This document shows positions 46,761 through 59,329 of a stretch of DNA of 64,000 bases, piece after piece; position 1 is the stretch's first letter; each line of letters opens with the position of its first letter. The position numbers and the translations under genes were made by a program. The notes below the pieces were generated by a model. It had not been told where the DNA came from and did not search any database. It was given only the letters and a program-made list of their open reading frames with translations. The DNA is from Acanthococcus lagerstroemiae (lineage: Eukaryota > Arthropoda > Insecta > Hemiptera > Eriococcidae). Where the stretch lies: assembly GCA_031841125.1 (NCBI GenBank), contig CM063110.1:20269626-20333625 (forward strand), in the 5' to 3' direction.

Positions 46761-47639
46761 TACCTCTACATACACAATTTTTTGTTTTCATATTCTGATT
46801 TTCAGGCAAAATGAAATTCGCAATAACAAAAAAAAAAAAAAAATTACTGCAAATTTATTCCAGATTCCGATGCTTAAGCCATGTCAACAAAGGGAAGGGC
46901 TGTATTACGGACCGAAATCTCCTGAAAATACGAGGTTACTGGGATCATTGATAGTGCAATTGGAAAATGATGATGAAGGTTATGGCTTATGGATACGCTT
47001 AGAAGCGCAAACAGCTGTCCTGGGTTGGGGTGGGGGACTCACGAAGGGCTGCTATAAAAATAACACTGAAGACTCCTTCGCTCGTGTGATTTGGGGAGCT
47101 TTCAGGGAGGGGGCTAAGACCTCGAGCTCCCACTGACACACTCAACATCATTTTTCTGATTTTTCTAATACTGCTTGCATTTTTAAGGTCTCTAACTTCT
47201 CCGCGACGCTTTGTTTCGTTGATGATTATAGAACGAACAAAGTCAAAAGAAAAAAAAAACAACGAAAAAGACATCGTAACTTTAAAAATTTTTAAGGATT
47301 ATGATACGCAGGCAAAACGAAAGTAGGCTCTAAAGCGAAACTAAAGAAAAGAGGGAGACATCTTTACTTCAGATTATTTTCGATTCCGGTAACTCTTTGT
47401 TGTGTACTTTGCGTTAAATCTTGATTGACGAGCAGAGAAAAGATTCTCCACTGCAGTTTTTTTTTCTTTTTTTTTCCCTAAATGCTGGTTTGTAGGTACA
47501 AGAGGAAAAAATAGTCCTCTCATCGATCAAATTAATGCTGGACAATTATTAAGTATAAATTCAGAAAATGTTCTACCTATTTTCAATGTGTTCCAGCTAA
47601 ATTGATCAAGTATTCCCGTTTTTGGAAATAGAAATTATC
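46761..47639. other. Unassigned; contains the longest open frame of the window
   Basis: A plus-strand frame of 145 codons (46,699-47,136) begins inside the antisense of the RT remnant and runs through a 17-bp A run near 46,830. Its second half (IPMLKPCQQREGLYYG onward) has fairly balanced composition, but I recognise no family. It is not supported as a gene. Confidence 0.35.
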
Positions 47640-47910
47640 GTGGCCTACAGACCACAACTCTTCAGTCGGAGGACACTTGGCCTCAGCTTTTAATTCAATC
47701 GGTATTTTCATCGCCTGCCAGGTCGAATTTCCAATTGTTAAGCGGTCTCAACGAATCTACATTCAACAGAGATCATAAGGCCATAATTAGGGATGGAGGC
47801 AAATGAATCATCTCCACCCCAAGCTGTTAGCCCCTGGCGAGAAAGAGCATTCACTGCCATCCTCTTTCCCGATCCCAAACATCCGATGCGCCGCTGAAAT
47901 TTTTCACATT
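47640..47910 (-). other. High-complexity island, possible exon or conserved non-coding segment
   Basis: This block is clearly richer in GC and sequence complexity than its AT-rich flanks. On the minus strand an acceptor-like AAAATTTCAG near 47,896 precedes an open stretch of about 50 codons (MAVNALSRQGLTAWGGDDSF in the middle) to a stop near 47,742. On the plus strand a 36-codon stretch (MEANESSPPQAVSPWRER) is also open. I cannot assign a family. The sequence looks constrained rather than decayed, but which strand, if any, codes is undetermined. Confidence 0.3.
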
Positions 47911-48121
47911 CTGATACAAAATCGTAATAATTCTTGTAGATTCAGTAGTAGAATTCTTCTACGTAGGTGTATTTCATAATATTCATCCTCTAAAGGTGAT
48001 ACCTACGTATTACGTAACACTCATTTGTCAGCGAAGCGAGCAAACAAGCAAAAAATATTTCCGCTTCTCAGGAGAAGTTTGAAAAGAAACAATCCATTTT
48101 GGACGGTCACGGGGGGCTGGA

Positions 48122-48500
48122 CAGGGCCGTAGAGAGAAAATTGGAGCCCGGGGGAAATTTTCTATGGGGTTCGATTGGAAGATTACTTTATCAGAACAGA
48201 ATCACTTGCACTCAGGCCTCAGGGTCAGGGGGACTAAAAAATCATCGAGATACAAATGTCACATTACATTCATAGAAGTAGAGGGGTAAAGGAAGATCGC
48301 ACGAAGTACAAAAGCACCTATCACCTGTCAGCATATCAGCTACTGCGAATCACCCAACCGCATTGATTACTTATCAATGTTTTTGTTATTGTTTTCGATA
48401 ATTTTTGTATATTTTTTTGCCTTTTTGGCATTTTCGGTGGGCCTCCTCCCAAGACCGGGGCCCGGGGGAAACCTTTTTCCCCCTCCTCTCATCAGGATTA
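48122..48500. mobile_element. Possible MITE with GGGCCCGGGGG-type ends
   Basis: The left end CAGGGCCGTAGAGAG, followed by GGAGCCCGGGGGAAATT, and the right region GGGGCCCGGGGGAAACC, followed by CCCCTCCTCTC, are the kind of G/C-rich end sequences common in insect MITEs. The inverted pairing is weak and no target-site duplication was found. Boundaries are approximate. Confidence 0.33.
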
Positions 48501-51500
48501 TTCCTCATACCTCTCCTGCTTAAAATTCGCTATAAATTGTTGTCAATCAAGTTATTACTCATCTCGTAAAGTAAAACAGAAAACAAAACAACGTTTACCT
48601 GTTATCCAGAATGTGATTCTAGGAGCGATACGAGGACTTGATTGTGGTTTCTAGAATTCATTAGTTTTCCGTGTTTCAGCACAGGTCGTCTTTCATTTTG
48701 GTTTTTGGTTTCCTTTCCAATCCTGGAATCAAACAGACAAGCAAGAATTACACATAGATCTGTGTATTGAACACGTGAGAGTAGTATGTTGCAACATGGT
48801 TTTTAAAACTTTAAGAAGTTCACTAATCTAGATAAACAAAACACTACATTCACCCTGTTAAGACTGCTGCTCAGATGAGTTACTTTCTTGGCATCGAGTA
48901 AAAAAGCAAATTATTTTGGCAATTCATTTGCTCGTACTCTTATTTTAGCAGAACTCGTAAACTGAGTATTTCAAAGAAACCCCTTCTTAATATGTGGAAA
49001 CGCAGCTAAAACTGTTACATCTACTGTGTTCTAAAAAGCGCCATTATAGGGTTCATTTTCATTTTAAACGCTGCGAATCGGCGCAGGCTTATAGTGTTCA
49101 CGATTCACACATCCGAGAATGAAATAACAACTAACAAAAACAGCATCTGTCAAGTCATTCCGCACAAATCTGGACCCTATTAGCATTTCACGCCTACATT
49201 AACCGGTGCAATTTAAAAGTGCGAATTTCGTGCTTCGAAATACGACTGAAACACGTGACTGAAACTGTACGTGATCTATGATGTCATTTTTGTACATTTG
49301 GGCAGATGTAATTATCTAATTTATCTATAGTCACGTCAGACGAATAAAAATTCGCTGATCAAACTCAGTTTTATGAAGGATCATGTATATTTACAGGAAG
49401 TGGTCCTTAAAGTGTAAATGAGTGCTATAGGTGGAGTCCACAATCTGGCGATGTTTGAAATCATTCGCTCCAAGTGGCTAAGCTCGTTTCGACGAAAAAT
49501 GATAAATAAATAAAAGCAACTATTCAATTTTTTTGAAATTTAACAGGATTTATAATCTGTTTTAGATATTTTCCGGATTTCACTGGAACGACTCTTTCAG
49601 ATGAAAAATTGAAAAACAACTTCCACATTAGAATCAAAAATGACCTCATTAAACGCAGCTGCACCATGTACACGTACTTATAATGGAAACGTAGGTGGTT
49701 ACATTAGGAAGAAAGTGGTCAGATTAGGGATTAACCCCATTTTTTGACCAACTAATTTATTTTATTTTTCAATTCCCAAGGGTGTAAAAGTTGGCAACGT
49801 TGTTTTTTTTTCAAATATAGAAGATCTGCATAATAGATGATGCTAGATGATTTATTTAACTTTTAATTCACTTTTGAAATTAAGAAATCAGCTCCCAGTA
49901 GCCACATTTGGCACATCTTATTGGCTTTTTCGAATAGCATTCTGTATTTTAAAGAAAGAAAAACTATTGGTGTTTTGAATGTCCTGAGCTGAAGAAATGG
50001 TAGCTGCTGACTCCTACTTTTACCAAAAACAGAAATCTTAAAATATTTAAAATAAGGCGAGTGTGTGCTGAGCCATTGATATGATGAAGAAGCCTTCTAT
50101 TTTCCGGAGAAAAAAGGACATTTACTGCCGAGAACATCAACACGGATGCGAAATTGCGGTGGGAGTGACTAAAAGATATTTGGATGCTTTTCGAAACCAG
50201 CTATAAAAATAAATTATGCATGTTTACAATCTTCTGACATAATAAAAATAGGAAAAAAATAATAGCTGTTGTGGTTCTGAGACGAGGGGCTGACATCAGT
50301 CGATCACTATAACTGTACACAGCCATTCGCATACAGGCGAAATTAATTTCAATTTCCTCTTACGTTATTGCACAACTGGGTCAAAAATGACTGTTTTCAC
50401 AAAATTAAGTCGTTAAGGGCGGAAAGAGGGCAACGGCTTTTTTTTTAAAAAAAAACCTCGCGGCTATCGGCTGGAAATTCGTATAGTCGATAATTTACAT
50501 GGGGCGTATGAAGTACGCCAGCACTTCGAATATCATTCGGAGATAAAGAGTAAATCAGATGCTTAATTGTTTACGGAGATCTGCCAAACTTGAGAATCTC
50601 TTCGACAAATTAGGTACCTAACATGGAAAAGTATTGCGCATAATGTCCAGAGTCCCGAGGTCTGGATTCCGAATTAATGAAATATAGAGGGTGTACCATG
50701 ACACGCTTCAAGGAATCATAAAGAAAACTTTTAAATTGCTTTTCATCAAAAAAGAGTTTCTCGAAAAATTTTCCTTTGATAGTGTTAGAATAAGGGTAGC
50801 CAACAAGGCAGCAACCCAATTTTGAGAGCAGATGGAAGCAAAGCAATACACACTTAATATCGATCGAGCTCATCCAGTAACTAGCAACAGCAAGGATGTT
50901 TGCTGTCAGTTGATGAGCTTTTCGAATTGAGGAAACCTCAAGGGAATGAAGAATAAACTAAAATTTTTAGATGCGTTAAGAAGGCTTAACAACACCAATA
51001 TTAATATTCTGGAAGCATGTTTCCATTATGTAAACAGCAAGCGACGTTGTTCATTGGCACTACCAACAATCAGCCCCCCCCCCCCCAATGTCGAAAAATG
51101 TGCTTTTGTGCTATTTTGGGAAACGTATTCCATAAATTTGTTCACCATTACCTACTGATATTACGAAAATAAGATATGAAGGGTTAGGGGGGAGTGAAAA
51201 ACAAAAACTGAGAGTGATGCGAAAAAATTGTTCGAATTTTGTGATTCCCTGTGCGCGTAGCTATTTTCCGAATTTGTGCACCTGCTGAGAAAGTATACAA
51301 TTTTTTATCCCTCCATATAATGCGAATTGTTTTAAGAAATTAGGCTAATTTCGTGCATTCGTGTGTGCTATTTTCCTCAATTTACGATACGAGTTTTCCA
51401 TTCATGAGCAACACATACCAGTGTTAATCAAGGTTCCAGCCTCTTTTTTTCTACAGAGATAGACGCGCGGTCTGATCAAGATGATAGGTAAGTTGGGACA

Positions 51501-51854
51501 AGGGATCAGTCAAAGAGAAAGCGTTACAGAACCAGAAGCCTTAGCACCCCCCCCCCCCAGGTAAAATTTAAAAGCAATCGATAATTTTGTGGTCATTCTA
51601 CGGGCAACACTGTTTTCCCCATTTCACATCACCCAACTTCAAAAACCTGAAGATGAAAGACAGAAGAAAATTCATTCAGTATCCAGCAGTTATCGAAGAA
51701 GAATCAAAGGGAGTATTAGTATAAATACCTGTCTAGACTATGTATACGCCATTTGTATTTCTCAATACAGTGCTCTCATACTTTTGTCTATTAATATTTT
51801 TCGTAATACCAACACTGAAAGTAATTTTGTGAACTAATTTTAGTTTAAAAAACG
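48501..51854. other. Unassigned sequence, no gene seen
   Basis: Mixed AT-rich and higher-complexity sequence. C runs of 13 (51,074-51,086) and about 12 (near 51,547) occur. Frames up to 87 codons show no family. No repeat was resolved. Confidence 0.4.
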
Positions 51855-52028
51855 ACTGATTCCTAAATAATTCAGAAATCAGTTTTCAGCAAAGCGAAAA
51901 GTGATTGCAGAGTGTGCCAAGTTATTGTACTAAACTCCCGACAGATGGTGCCGGTATTTGTCCCACACTGATTCCCAAATCATTCAGAAACTAGTCTTCA
52001 GCAGTGCAAGAAGTGATTACATAGTGCA
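51855..52028. repeat. Duplicated ~60-bp segment, 113 bp apart
   Basis: ACTGATTCCTAAATAATTCA, continuing AGAAATCAGTTTTCAGCAAAG and AAGTGATTGCA (51,856 on), is repeated with about 85% identity at 51,969 on. The intervening 50 bp is unrelated to the repeat. Confidence 0.6.
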
Positions 52029-52147
52029 GGAAGTGAATACGTAATACGAGAAATGATGTACAATTTGATTCTTTATGCCTTACGATACCCATTTTTTACT
52101 CATAATTCGCAGTAAAAAAGATTTACTGTGTTGTCCTGGGTAACTTC

Positions 52148-52262
52148 AAGTGTTGGAATAATTTCTACCTAAGGGTCTCGAGTAATTTTTATTCAAGTAC
52201 CATAAATAATTTTTACCGAAGTATCATGAATAATTCTTACCCAAGTACCCTGAGTAATTTTA
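52148..52262. repeat. 24-bp minisatellite, about 4.7 units
   Basis: Consecutive 24-bp units start at 52,171, 52,195, 52,219 and 52,243 (for example AAGTACCATAAATAATTTTT and AAGTATCATGAATAATTCTT), preceded by a diverged unit. Confidence 0.75.
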
Positions 52263-52380
52263 AATTTCTTTAGTTATAACTACCCAAATTGTGAGAAAAA
52301 TTTATCAACTTTGGGGTAAAATTTATTCGGTATGTCTTTCAGTGCTATTGGACGCCTTTCTTTTTAGCATCAGTCTAATT

Positions 52381-52584
52381 AAGGAACTACAGGTATGCGC
52401 ACCATAAATGTAAACAAACGAATTATGAAGAGGTTGCATGGAAGCCGCATGCGGTTGCATCGCGTAACTAGGATATTTGCCGCGCGCAGCGCTGTAAGCA
52501 CCCTATTGCAAACCCATGCCAAACCCATGCAACTTCTTCATTATTGTTTGTTTACATTTACGATGCGCATACCTGCAATTCCTT
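52381..52584. mobile_element. MITE with 9-bp target-site duplication (Mutator-like)
   Basis: A perfect 9-bp direct repeat AGTCTAATT flanks the element at 52,372-52,380 and 52,585-52,593. The terminal inverted repeats are long: AAGGAACTACAGGTATGCGC on the left and AAGGAATTGCAGGTATGCGC on the right (opposite strand). Pairing continues through GTAAATGTAAACAAAC and ATGAAGAGGTTGCATGG for about 60 bp per arm. Between the arms lies a GC-rich core (GCCGCGCGCAGCGC). Long TIRs with a 9-bp duplication fit Mutator-like elements best; Merlin-like (8-9 bp) is the alternative. It has no coding capacity. Confidence 0.86.
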
Positions 52585-52593
52585 AGTCTAATT

Positions 52594-55500
52594 ATCTTCT
52601 AGATTCGTGAAAATTTACATCGTTATTGTTATTATCATGTCACTCCATGAACGTACTCGAGAAGCTTCCTTCGGACACATACGAGTATTTGTTCCTTAGT
52701 ATGTACCATGGCCCTGAGTAAAGAAAAATCGCGGAAAAATCGAATCATTAGTGGGTAAAATTGAAAAAAGAAAGACTACTCCATCTTCTTGATTGTTGAC
52801 AAATTTTGATTTGTTGATAAAAGCAGATCCTTGGTTCGTAACATATGGAAACCATTTCCCCAGGTGGATAAATTAACGTTTTGTAGTTGGAAAAATGAAA
52901 AGTTAAACTCCCTCTCAGCCCGATGATCTCACTTGGATACGTTCCTATCCGAGTCCTTTCCGAAAAATTGGGAAGGAATTACGCACTCACGTTCGCAAAT
53001 GAAGCTAACCTGTAAGTATTCGGAAGTAGGTGGGGGGTATTTTGTAATTGATGAAAAAAATGAATAATAGTTGCTCTACAATTCAGCCAATCGAGGATCC
53101 AATTTTGCCAAATAATCACCATTTCTTAATTGAAAAATCAAGAAACAGAAGAAAATATTTTTTAAAAAAGGAAAAAAATTTTGCCAGCTAAAAATACATT
53201 AAGTTATCTACAGAATTTTCTCTGTTCTTTCAATTAATAATACTGAGTACATATTACCGAAGTGCGTAAATAATTGAAAGAGCTAAGATAAGTAGGATGG
53301 TATAAAGGAAGAAAGAGAGAGGATAAAAAGAAAGAAAGAGAAAAAGAACAAACAAGAATTCTCAACTTACGAAATGCCTCACTTGAGACAACGATTTATT
53401 TACCAATTCGTTTCATTTTAGAACTCAAGTCACATGACTTACCATAAATATTTTAGCTTTATAGGTCAATTACATCCGACTGGAGAGTCGAACAATGTCA
53501 TCCCCTTCCCCAAGAAAACACACGTTTCGTGTTTCTCCCCCCACTCCCCATAGTTATCCTATTGGGCCCATCTTTGAACTAGACTTTTATTCAGTCATTG
53601 CGGATAGCATATCCAAATTTTAGCTTTCTTTTTCTATCGCTAAGCATGCGTACGGACCAAACAAAAAATGATAAGGCTCAGCCGCACTTGTCGGAAAAAC
53701 AATTAGGTGAACTTCGTTGCCTCAAAAAAAGAAACCGGTCTTTTAGTACGATGAAAATTATGGGAAAACATTTTTTCATGGCTCTAAAAGGAAAGGAAGG
53801 GTTGTAAAAAGATATATAACTGACATATATGTGACCCCTTTTGTAGAACCAGAATTCTACAGTCAAGTACAGAGTTCTGAAACGTAATTATTTCTCATCA
53901 ATTCTACAACTGTTTTTTCCTCAGGAATTGTAGGAGGTGGATAGAAGATTTAAATTGAAATCAAACGTGAAAAACAGTTGTACCAATCTCAGAATAAGGG
54001 GCCCGAAATGGTAATTCACATTTTTTCGAAGTAAAAATATGAATTTAACTTATTGGAAAAGTTTAGAAATGAACAAGCAAAAGAAAAGCCAGCTATTTAC
54101 TTTGTATATGTATTTCGAAAATTATCTATTAAATTTGATTAAATGAAAATGCGATGTGATCAATTGACGGGCATTTATTTGAAATTGACAAAAAAAGCAG
54201 GAAAGGAAAAAACACTTTATCTTCGTGATTTTACCTTATTTATTTTTATTTTTTAGGAGAGGGGTTCCTCTCCCCTTTCCATGACGTCTCATTCATTTGA
54301 TTTCGTTGTTTTTTTTTTAGTCGGCAAAATTGTCTTTCCCGTGTTGAATAAATTTCATCTGTATTATCTCTAGTTCTGGAGGAAAAGAAAGAATATTTTG
54401 GGAAAAGGAACTATTTCGTTGATTTCTAAGCTCAACTCCTACGCAAGACGACGAGACAGAACATACCTACGGAAGTCGTTCATTTGGTATATCTTATATG
54501 TAATGCATGTCCGGTTTTCATTTAATTATGTATCTTAATGTAAATGAGGCAATTTATCCCAGTTATACCAGCCCCCCCCCCCAGCAGTAAATAATTTGAG
54601 AGTGCATTCAGTTGAAGGAATCGTGTCCTTAGTTTAGAACATAGAAGGCATGATGATCTTTTCTCGCTCTTTTTTTCACTTGTTGTTCTTATAGAAATTT
54701 CCCAACTGGGAACTTCCCATTTTATTGTCAGTAGAAGTAAAATCCCCCCCCCCCGTCCCAATCGAATAACCTTGGCTTCTATGGATTTCTGTATCTTACA
54801 GGGCATTATAAATTTGAACAAAAAAAAGCATAAAAACAGATGGGCACATTAAGAAACAGGCAGACAAACAAAAACACATTTTAGGACTTGAAAACACACC
54901 GAAAACGAAAATGAATTACATCGACTGACTCCTATTCATGAACAAATGTAAGTCTCACGCGTTCATAGTTTCTCTTAGCTATTTTTTTGTTGGTAGAACA
55001 TTGTTGAGCAACGATTAATTTGAAGAATAAAGACCTGACAATTTATTTTTTGGTCGAAAGTTGAAATTGGCCATAAATATATTATTGAAAGAAAGTCGTT
55101 CGACGTTCCTAATTTGCTGCATTCCTCGTAGCTTATTTGGACGAATAATACAACGACGAGAGTGTGTGGAGAAAGTGTTCATTTTTAATACAAGTGTACA
55201 ATACATAGTCTGAAGACTCGAAATTTTGAGAACCCCTAACCTAAAACAACTACTGAAAATTGGATGTACGCTTTTTTTTAGATATTATTCGCGATCGGCT
55301 TACACTTTCGTAAACAGCTCGAGTTTCCCATTCATTCCACTCGAAGCAAGTAATCAGTTCTTCAATATGTCAGGCTCTCGGAGAGACTGTGACTCAGTAC
55401 AGTATCGTGAGAAAAGACCTTACCACACCACTTGCAAAATGTATCCTTTTTTGATTGATGTAAGAGAAATTGATAACCTTTTCTATTTTGAAACCGCTTT

Positions 55501-56060
55501 ATAGACTTATTCAGTATCGATGAGCAGGCAAAAAGAAAACTCATGTAAGAAGCTTGCATATGAAAGTCTCCTCGACCGCATTCGCAGTCGTGTGTTAGGC
55601 GCAATAAAAAGCAAAATGAGAAAACCTGGCGTGCTTAGTTTGTAACTTCAAAATAAATCTTATTTAGCGACAATTCTGGAGTGTATAAGGACGAAGCCAA
55701 ACTTCACATCAGTAACAGCTTAATATTCGTACCGCATGCTCGTTTTCGTTGCCCCGACTCATACTCAGTTTTCATAATCACATTCTGTAAAACTGGCACA
55801 AAAGTATCTAAGTATTCTTTATGCAAAACTTCCAAGTAATTTCAAGAATAACATTTTCTTCCATATGCCGTATGTCTGTCTAGTTTGAAAATTGTACTAA
55901 ATAACGAAACATGATTACTACGAGTATATAACTTTTTTTGCGAAAGTAGTAGCGCAATAAAATATATGTCTGTAACTAAGGAGCAAAAAGCATTGTGCCC
56001 TAATCCCGACTTTTATACCCGTGAAATTCGAGCTATACTGTCTTACGAAAAAGTAGAAAT
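52594..56060. other. Unassigned AT-rich sequence, no gene seen
   Basis: It contains phrases resembling the 22.7-25.2 kb array near 53.05-53.2 kb, C runs near 54,571 and 54,744, and purine-rich stretches (53,300-53,350). Frames up to 99 codons show no family. Confidence 0.4.
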
Positions 56061-56068
56061 ACTCGTTG

Positions 56069-56345
56069 CAGGGGCGCAACCAGAACTTTTTCTTGATGGG
56101 GGGCTAGAAGTCAGGAAAAAAAACTTGGATAGGGGTGAAAACTCGACTTGGTACCCACCTGATTTGGTACCTATACCTATATTTTCATGAGCTGTAAATT
56201 TGTACGAACATACGACGCAACGTAACCGCATCAGGCCATCGGAATCCATTTTGACGTTTCAAAATTAATTTTGAAAAAATTTCAGTTTTTTTTTTTGGGG
56301 GGGGGGAGGGCTACAGCCCCTATCTCCCTCATTGTAGCGCCCTTG
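56069..56345. mobile_element. hAT-like non-autonomous element with 8-bp target-site duplication
   Basis: The ends are CAGGGGCGCAACCAG and, on the opposite strand, CAAGGGCGCTACAATG. The flanks are ACTCGTTG (56,061-56,068) and ACTAGTTG (56,346-56,353), an 8-bp duplication with one mismatch. TIRs starting CA(G/A)GGGCG and an 8-bp duplication are the hAT pattern. The interior has G/C runs near both ends (GATGGGGGGCTAGAAG and GGGGGGGGGGAGGGCTACAG). No transposase is present. Confidence 0.75.
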
Positions 56346-56353
56346 ACTAGTTG

Positions 56354-57848
56354 ACTCAAAAAATATAGGAAAGAGCAGGGTTAATTGTCTCTGGAGAAGT
56401 AAACGGTGCTCGATGAACTTTAATGATGTCCGGCAAGTCTACAACTCCATCAAAATGTCGACCCCATATCTCCAACCCATACTTTTTAAAAGTAGTAATG
56501 TCCCAATTTAGGCACATTTGCACTAAAAGCCAGGCCCCTTAGACCTTAGATCAATCTACAACATAGGCTACATTAAGCAATGAAGCCCTTTTTTGCTTTT
56601 TAGTATTGTCCATTATCTTTCGACTGTTATGACGATAAGAATGACAGATCATTGAGACTGAAATTGGTATTTGAGATCTTGAGGTTTGAGGTGTGAGGTA
56701 TGAGCTATGAGTTGAGACGAGAGATCACGACATCACCTGATTAGAGAAAAAGCAAAAAACCGAAACATGGAAAAATAATTCGTAAAAAAATCTGTGATAA
56801 GTAATAATACGTAATTCTCATTTTCAAATATAAGTGTAAAGCAAAGTGATTCTTGGTGCCACATAACTCATCACTCTGACCCTGGGGAGTCAAAATTAGG
56901 TGCATTTCACTTACTCTGACTCCAAACGCAAAAAATGGTAACTCCCACTCTAGGTCACTAATACAATATTGTATGTACCTGACAGACACCACTTGTGTGT
57001 AATTACTATAGGTTTGTGAAATGCATTGCTTATCAACATGCAATTGTTTCTAATTTTGGTAATTTTTTCATGTTTATTAAAAAAAAGTATGCTTAGTCTT
57101 AGTCAGAAATTGTTTGGTCAAAACTTGGTCGACCAACAATTGGCATATTTTAATTAATTTTTTGGAACGTATGAAACAATATTTTATCCAGGTTATAGAG
57201 AACGGAAGTGGTAAGGGACGGGAGCGAGCTGACCGCTAAAAAAAATCTGGGGCTGTAGTTGACAGTTCAGCGATTTTTAAAATTATTTGCTGCAGATGAA
57301 TCCAAAGCCTAGAAAAAATTATTTGCTGGACCCTGAGCCAATTTTAGAACACTACTAAAGCCGAATCGAAGTCAGTTTTGGTACGGTTAAACATAACCTA
57401 CTGTAAGCTAACATAATCTAACTCAATTTAGCACTACGTGTCCTGTCCCACCCCTTACAAAAATTATAATTATTGAGAAAAATGTTTCTTTATTCTGGTG
57501 AGAAATTATAATTTTAGGAGAATGTTGTTCCGAATTGCTCTAAGTCAAAAACAGTGATGTCAAGAGAAACAAAAAACGATATCTACGTGATAGATGACTC
57601 TTTAAGAAGGTGAAAGTTGGCTGTACTGGTAGTATAATTTGTGTCAGACAACATTTTGTATGAAACCTGAGTAAACTCCTCCGCTATTGGTAACTACCTT
57701 ACCCCACTAGATCGCGCTCTCACCTCATTATTTGTGACAATTGACTTGGAGCATTTTGGATTAACACTCTTCTAAAATAAAACATTTTTTAAAAAACTAA
57801 CTTCAGTCTGTTAATGTTTTCCATCTTTACTATCAGTTGAAACAACTT

Positions 57849-57850
<2 letters not shown>
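56354..57850. other. Unassigned sequence, no gene seen
   Basis: A short GAGGTNTGAG-type simple repeat at about 56,675-56,720. A 100-codon minus frame at 56,741-57,043 shows no family. AT-rich otherwise. Confidence 0.4.

Positions 57851-57885
<35 letters not shown>
57851..57885. repeat. (AC)17 microsatellite
   Basis: Uninterrupted AC dinucleotide repeat of about 35 bp. Confidence 0.97.
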
Positions 57886-57887
<2 letters not shown>

Positions 57888-59117
57888 AGAGACAATCCGC
57901 ATATACAATAAGTTGTCACAAGAAAGGCACCTCAACTTGAAATTTTTTGAAACCGTATAACGCAGTATTGGTTATTCTCATCTTAAAACATGAGAGCCAA
58001 CAGTGTTGCTTACGATTCAAGTCTTTTTCGGGTTTTCTATATTTTCTCACAATACTCACATCAGAACGGTTACAACTGGCTCAACTCTCCTCAACGTATA
58101 TTTACATGCTCTCGAAAGGCAAATTGTGCGCATGTTCTTGAATCACCCGGTATAGTAACCTTCGACTCAGCGAAACAATATCCTCGCTACTCGAATACCG
58201 AAACCCTCCTTCCCATTTTCAACCTCGAACTCGAATCTCATCGAAGTTCATTTACCTAGTGAACCATTCATCTTTATTAATTCAAGTTCCTGACTCGACC
58301 TTCATTTGTCAAATAAATTTGTCTATACGAAACCCAACGAATAAATTGCATAGCCGTCGAAACTGCTCAAAGTGAAACACATTGTATCCTCTGCTAAAGA
58401 AGCTAAAACGATACTCGACATAACGAGCTGCCAAAATTCAAACATTATTGTTATTAGTGTCGGTAAATAATCTCAAACGAGGTCGACGTCCCTTTATTCG
58501 ATTCAAGATGTATTTTCTATGTACGGTTGACGTAATGGCCGGAAGCCAAATTCGGACTAAGATAAATTTGATTTTATTTTGTCGTATTTATTTAGACAAA
58601 ATATAATAACACCAGGAGTAAGATGAAAGTTACCGCCTCCGCCAAATACAGGTCACTGATGTTGTTCGTTCTTTATTGACCATCTGGTATGCAGAGCAAT
58701 GCAAAGTTTGGCTTTCGTTTAGTAATTATTTTCTTCTTTTCAGTGCTGCCGTGAAATATCACACAGATGAGAGAAGTACACCAAGTTCCAATGTGTAAAA
58801 CTGGCCGTTGAAGTTAGAAGGGGCGTAACGACGAAATTTTACTGGTTGGAGGTTGAGCATTGGAAAATTTTGCTATTTCAACTCGATTATTACCTCTTAT
58901 TTCGTAATATTTTATACAACTTGGGGCTTCGCAGTCCATCCCCGCTTGAGTTGGAGCTCTAGCTGAGAGATAAAGGGACATAAAAAAGGATTATTTCTTC
59001 TAGCAATATATCCTTCCGGACTTCGGCATTAGGTACTAGGCGAGAGGGGGTGGGAAGTTTGTCTTTGCTTTCCTTTCAATTTTTTGTGTTAGAATATTTC
59101 CTTTCTTCTGCCGAAGA
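57886..59117. other. Unassigned sequence, higher complexity at 58.0-58.9 kb
   Basis: Mostly non-repetitive with CG dinucleotides. Overlapping 64- and 89-codon frames have no recognised family. No gene is supported. Confidence 0.4.
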
Positions 59118-59245
59118 CGCGTGTGAACCTATCCACGTGTCTGACAACCTTGGGGAAGCACACACCACCAGATCCTACGCTGCAAGGATGTAAGGTGGCC
59201 CGATCCGCACGTTACCACTTAGCCACAGAGCGATTTCATAAAAAT
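59118..59245 (-). mobile_element. Possible degenerate tRNA-derived SINE
   Basis: On the minus strand, GCTCTGTGGCTAAGTGGTAA resembles a tRNA 5' end with an A box (TGGCTAAGTGG). It is followed by CATCCTTGCAGCGTAGGATCTGGTGG, where a B box would be expected but is not convincing. It differs from the SINE at 38.3 kb. No flanking duplication was found. Confidence 0.33.
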
Positions 59246-59329
59246 ATTAGAGACCAGGTGATGGCTCAACAAAGGTGTCGAATGAGATACTCGTCTCAAG
59301 ACTTATATGGCTAATTAGGTTTTAGAACA

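Noticed and set aside
46699..47136. Longest open frame (145 codons, plus strand) as a gene
   Set aside because: Its first part is antisense to the RT remnant, it runs through a lysine stretch from an A run, and no family is recognisable.
57851..57885. AC repeat as a regulatory or Z-DNA element
   Set aside because: An ordinary microsatellite; nothing around it supports a function.
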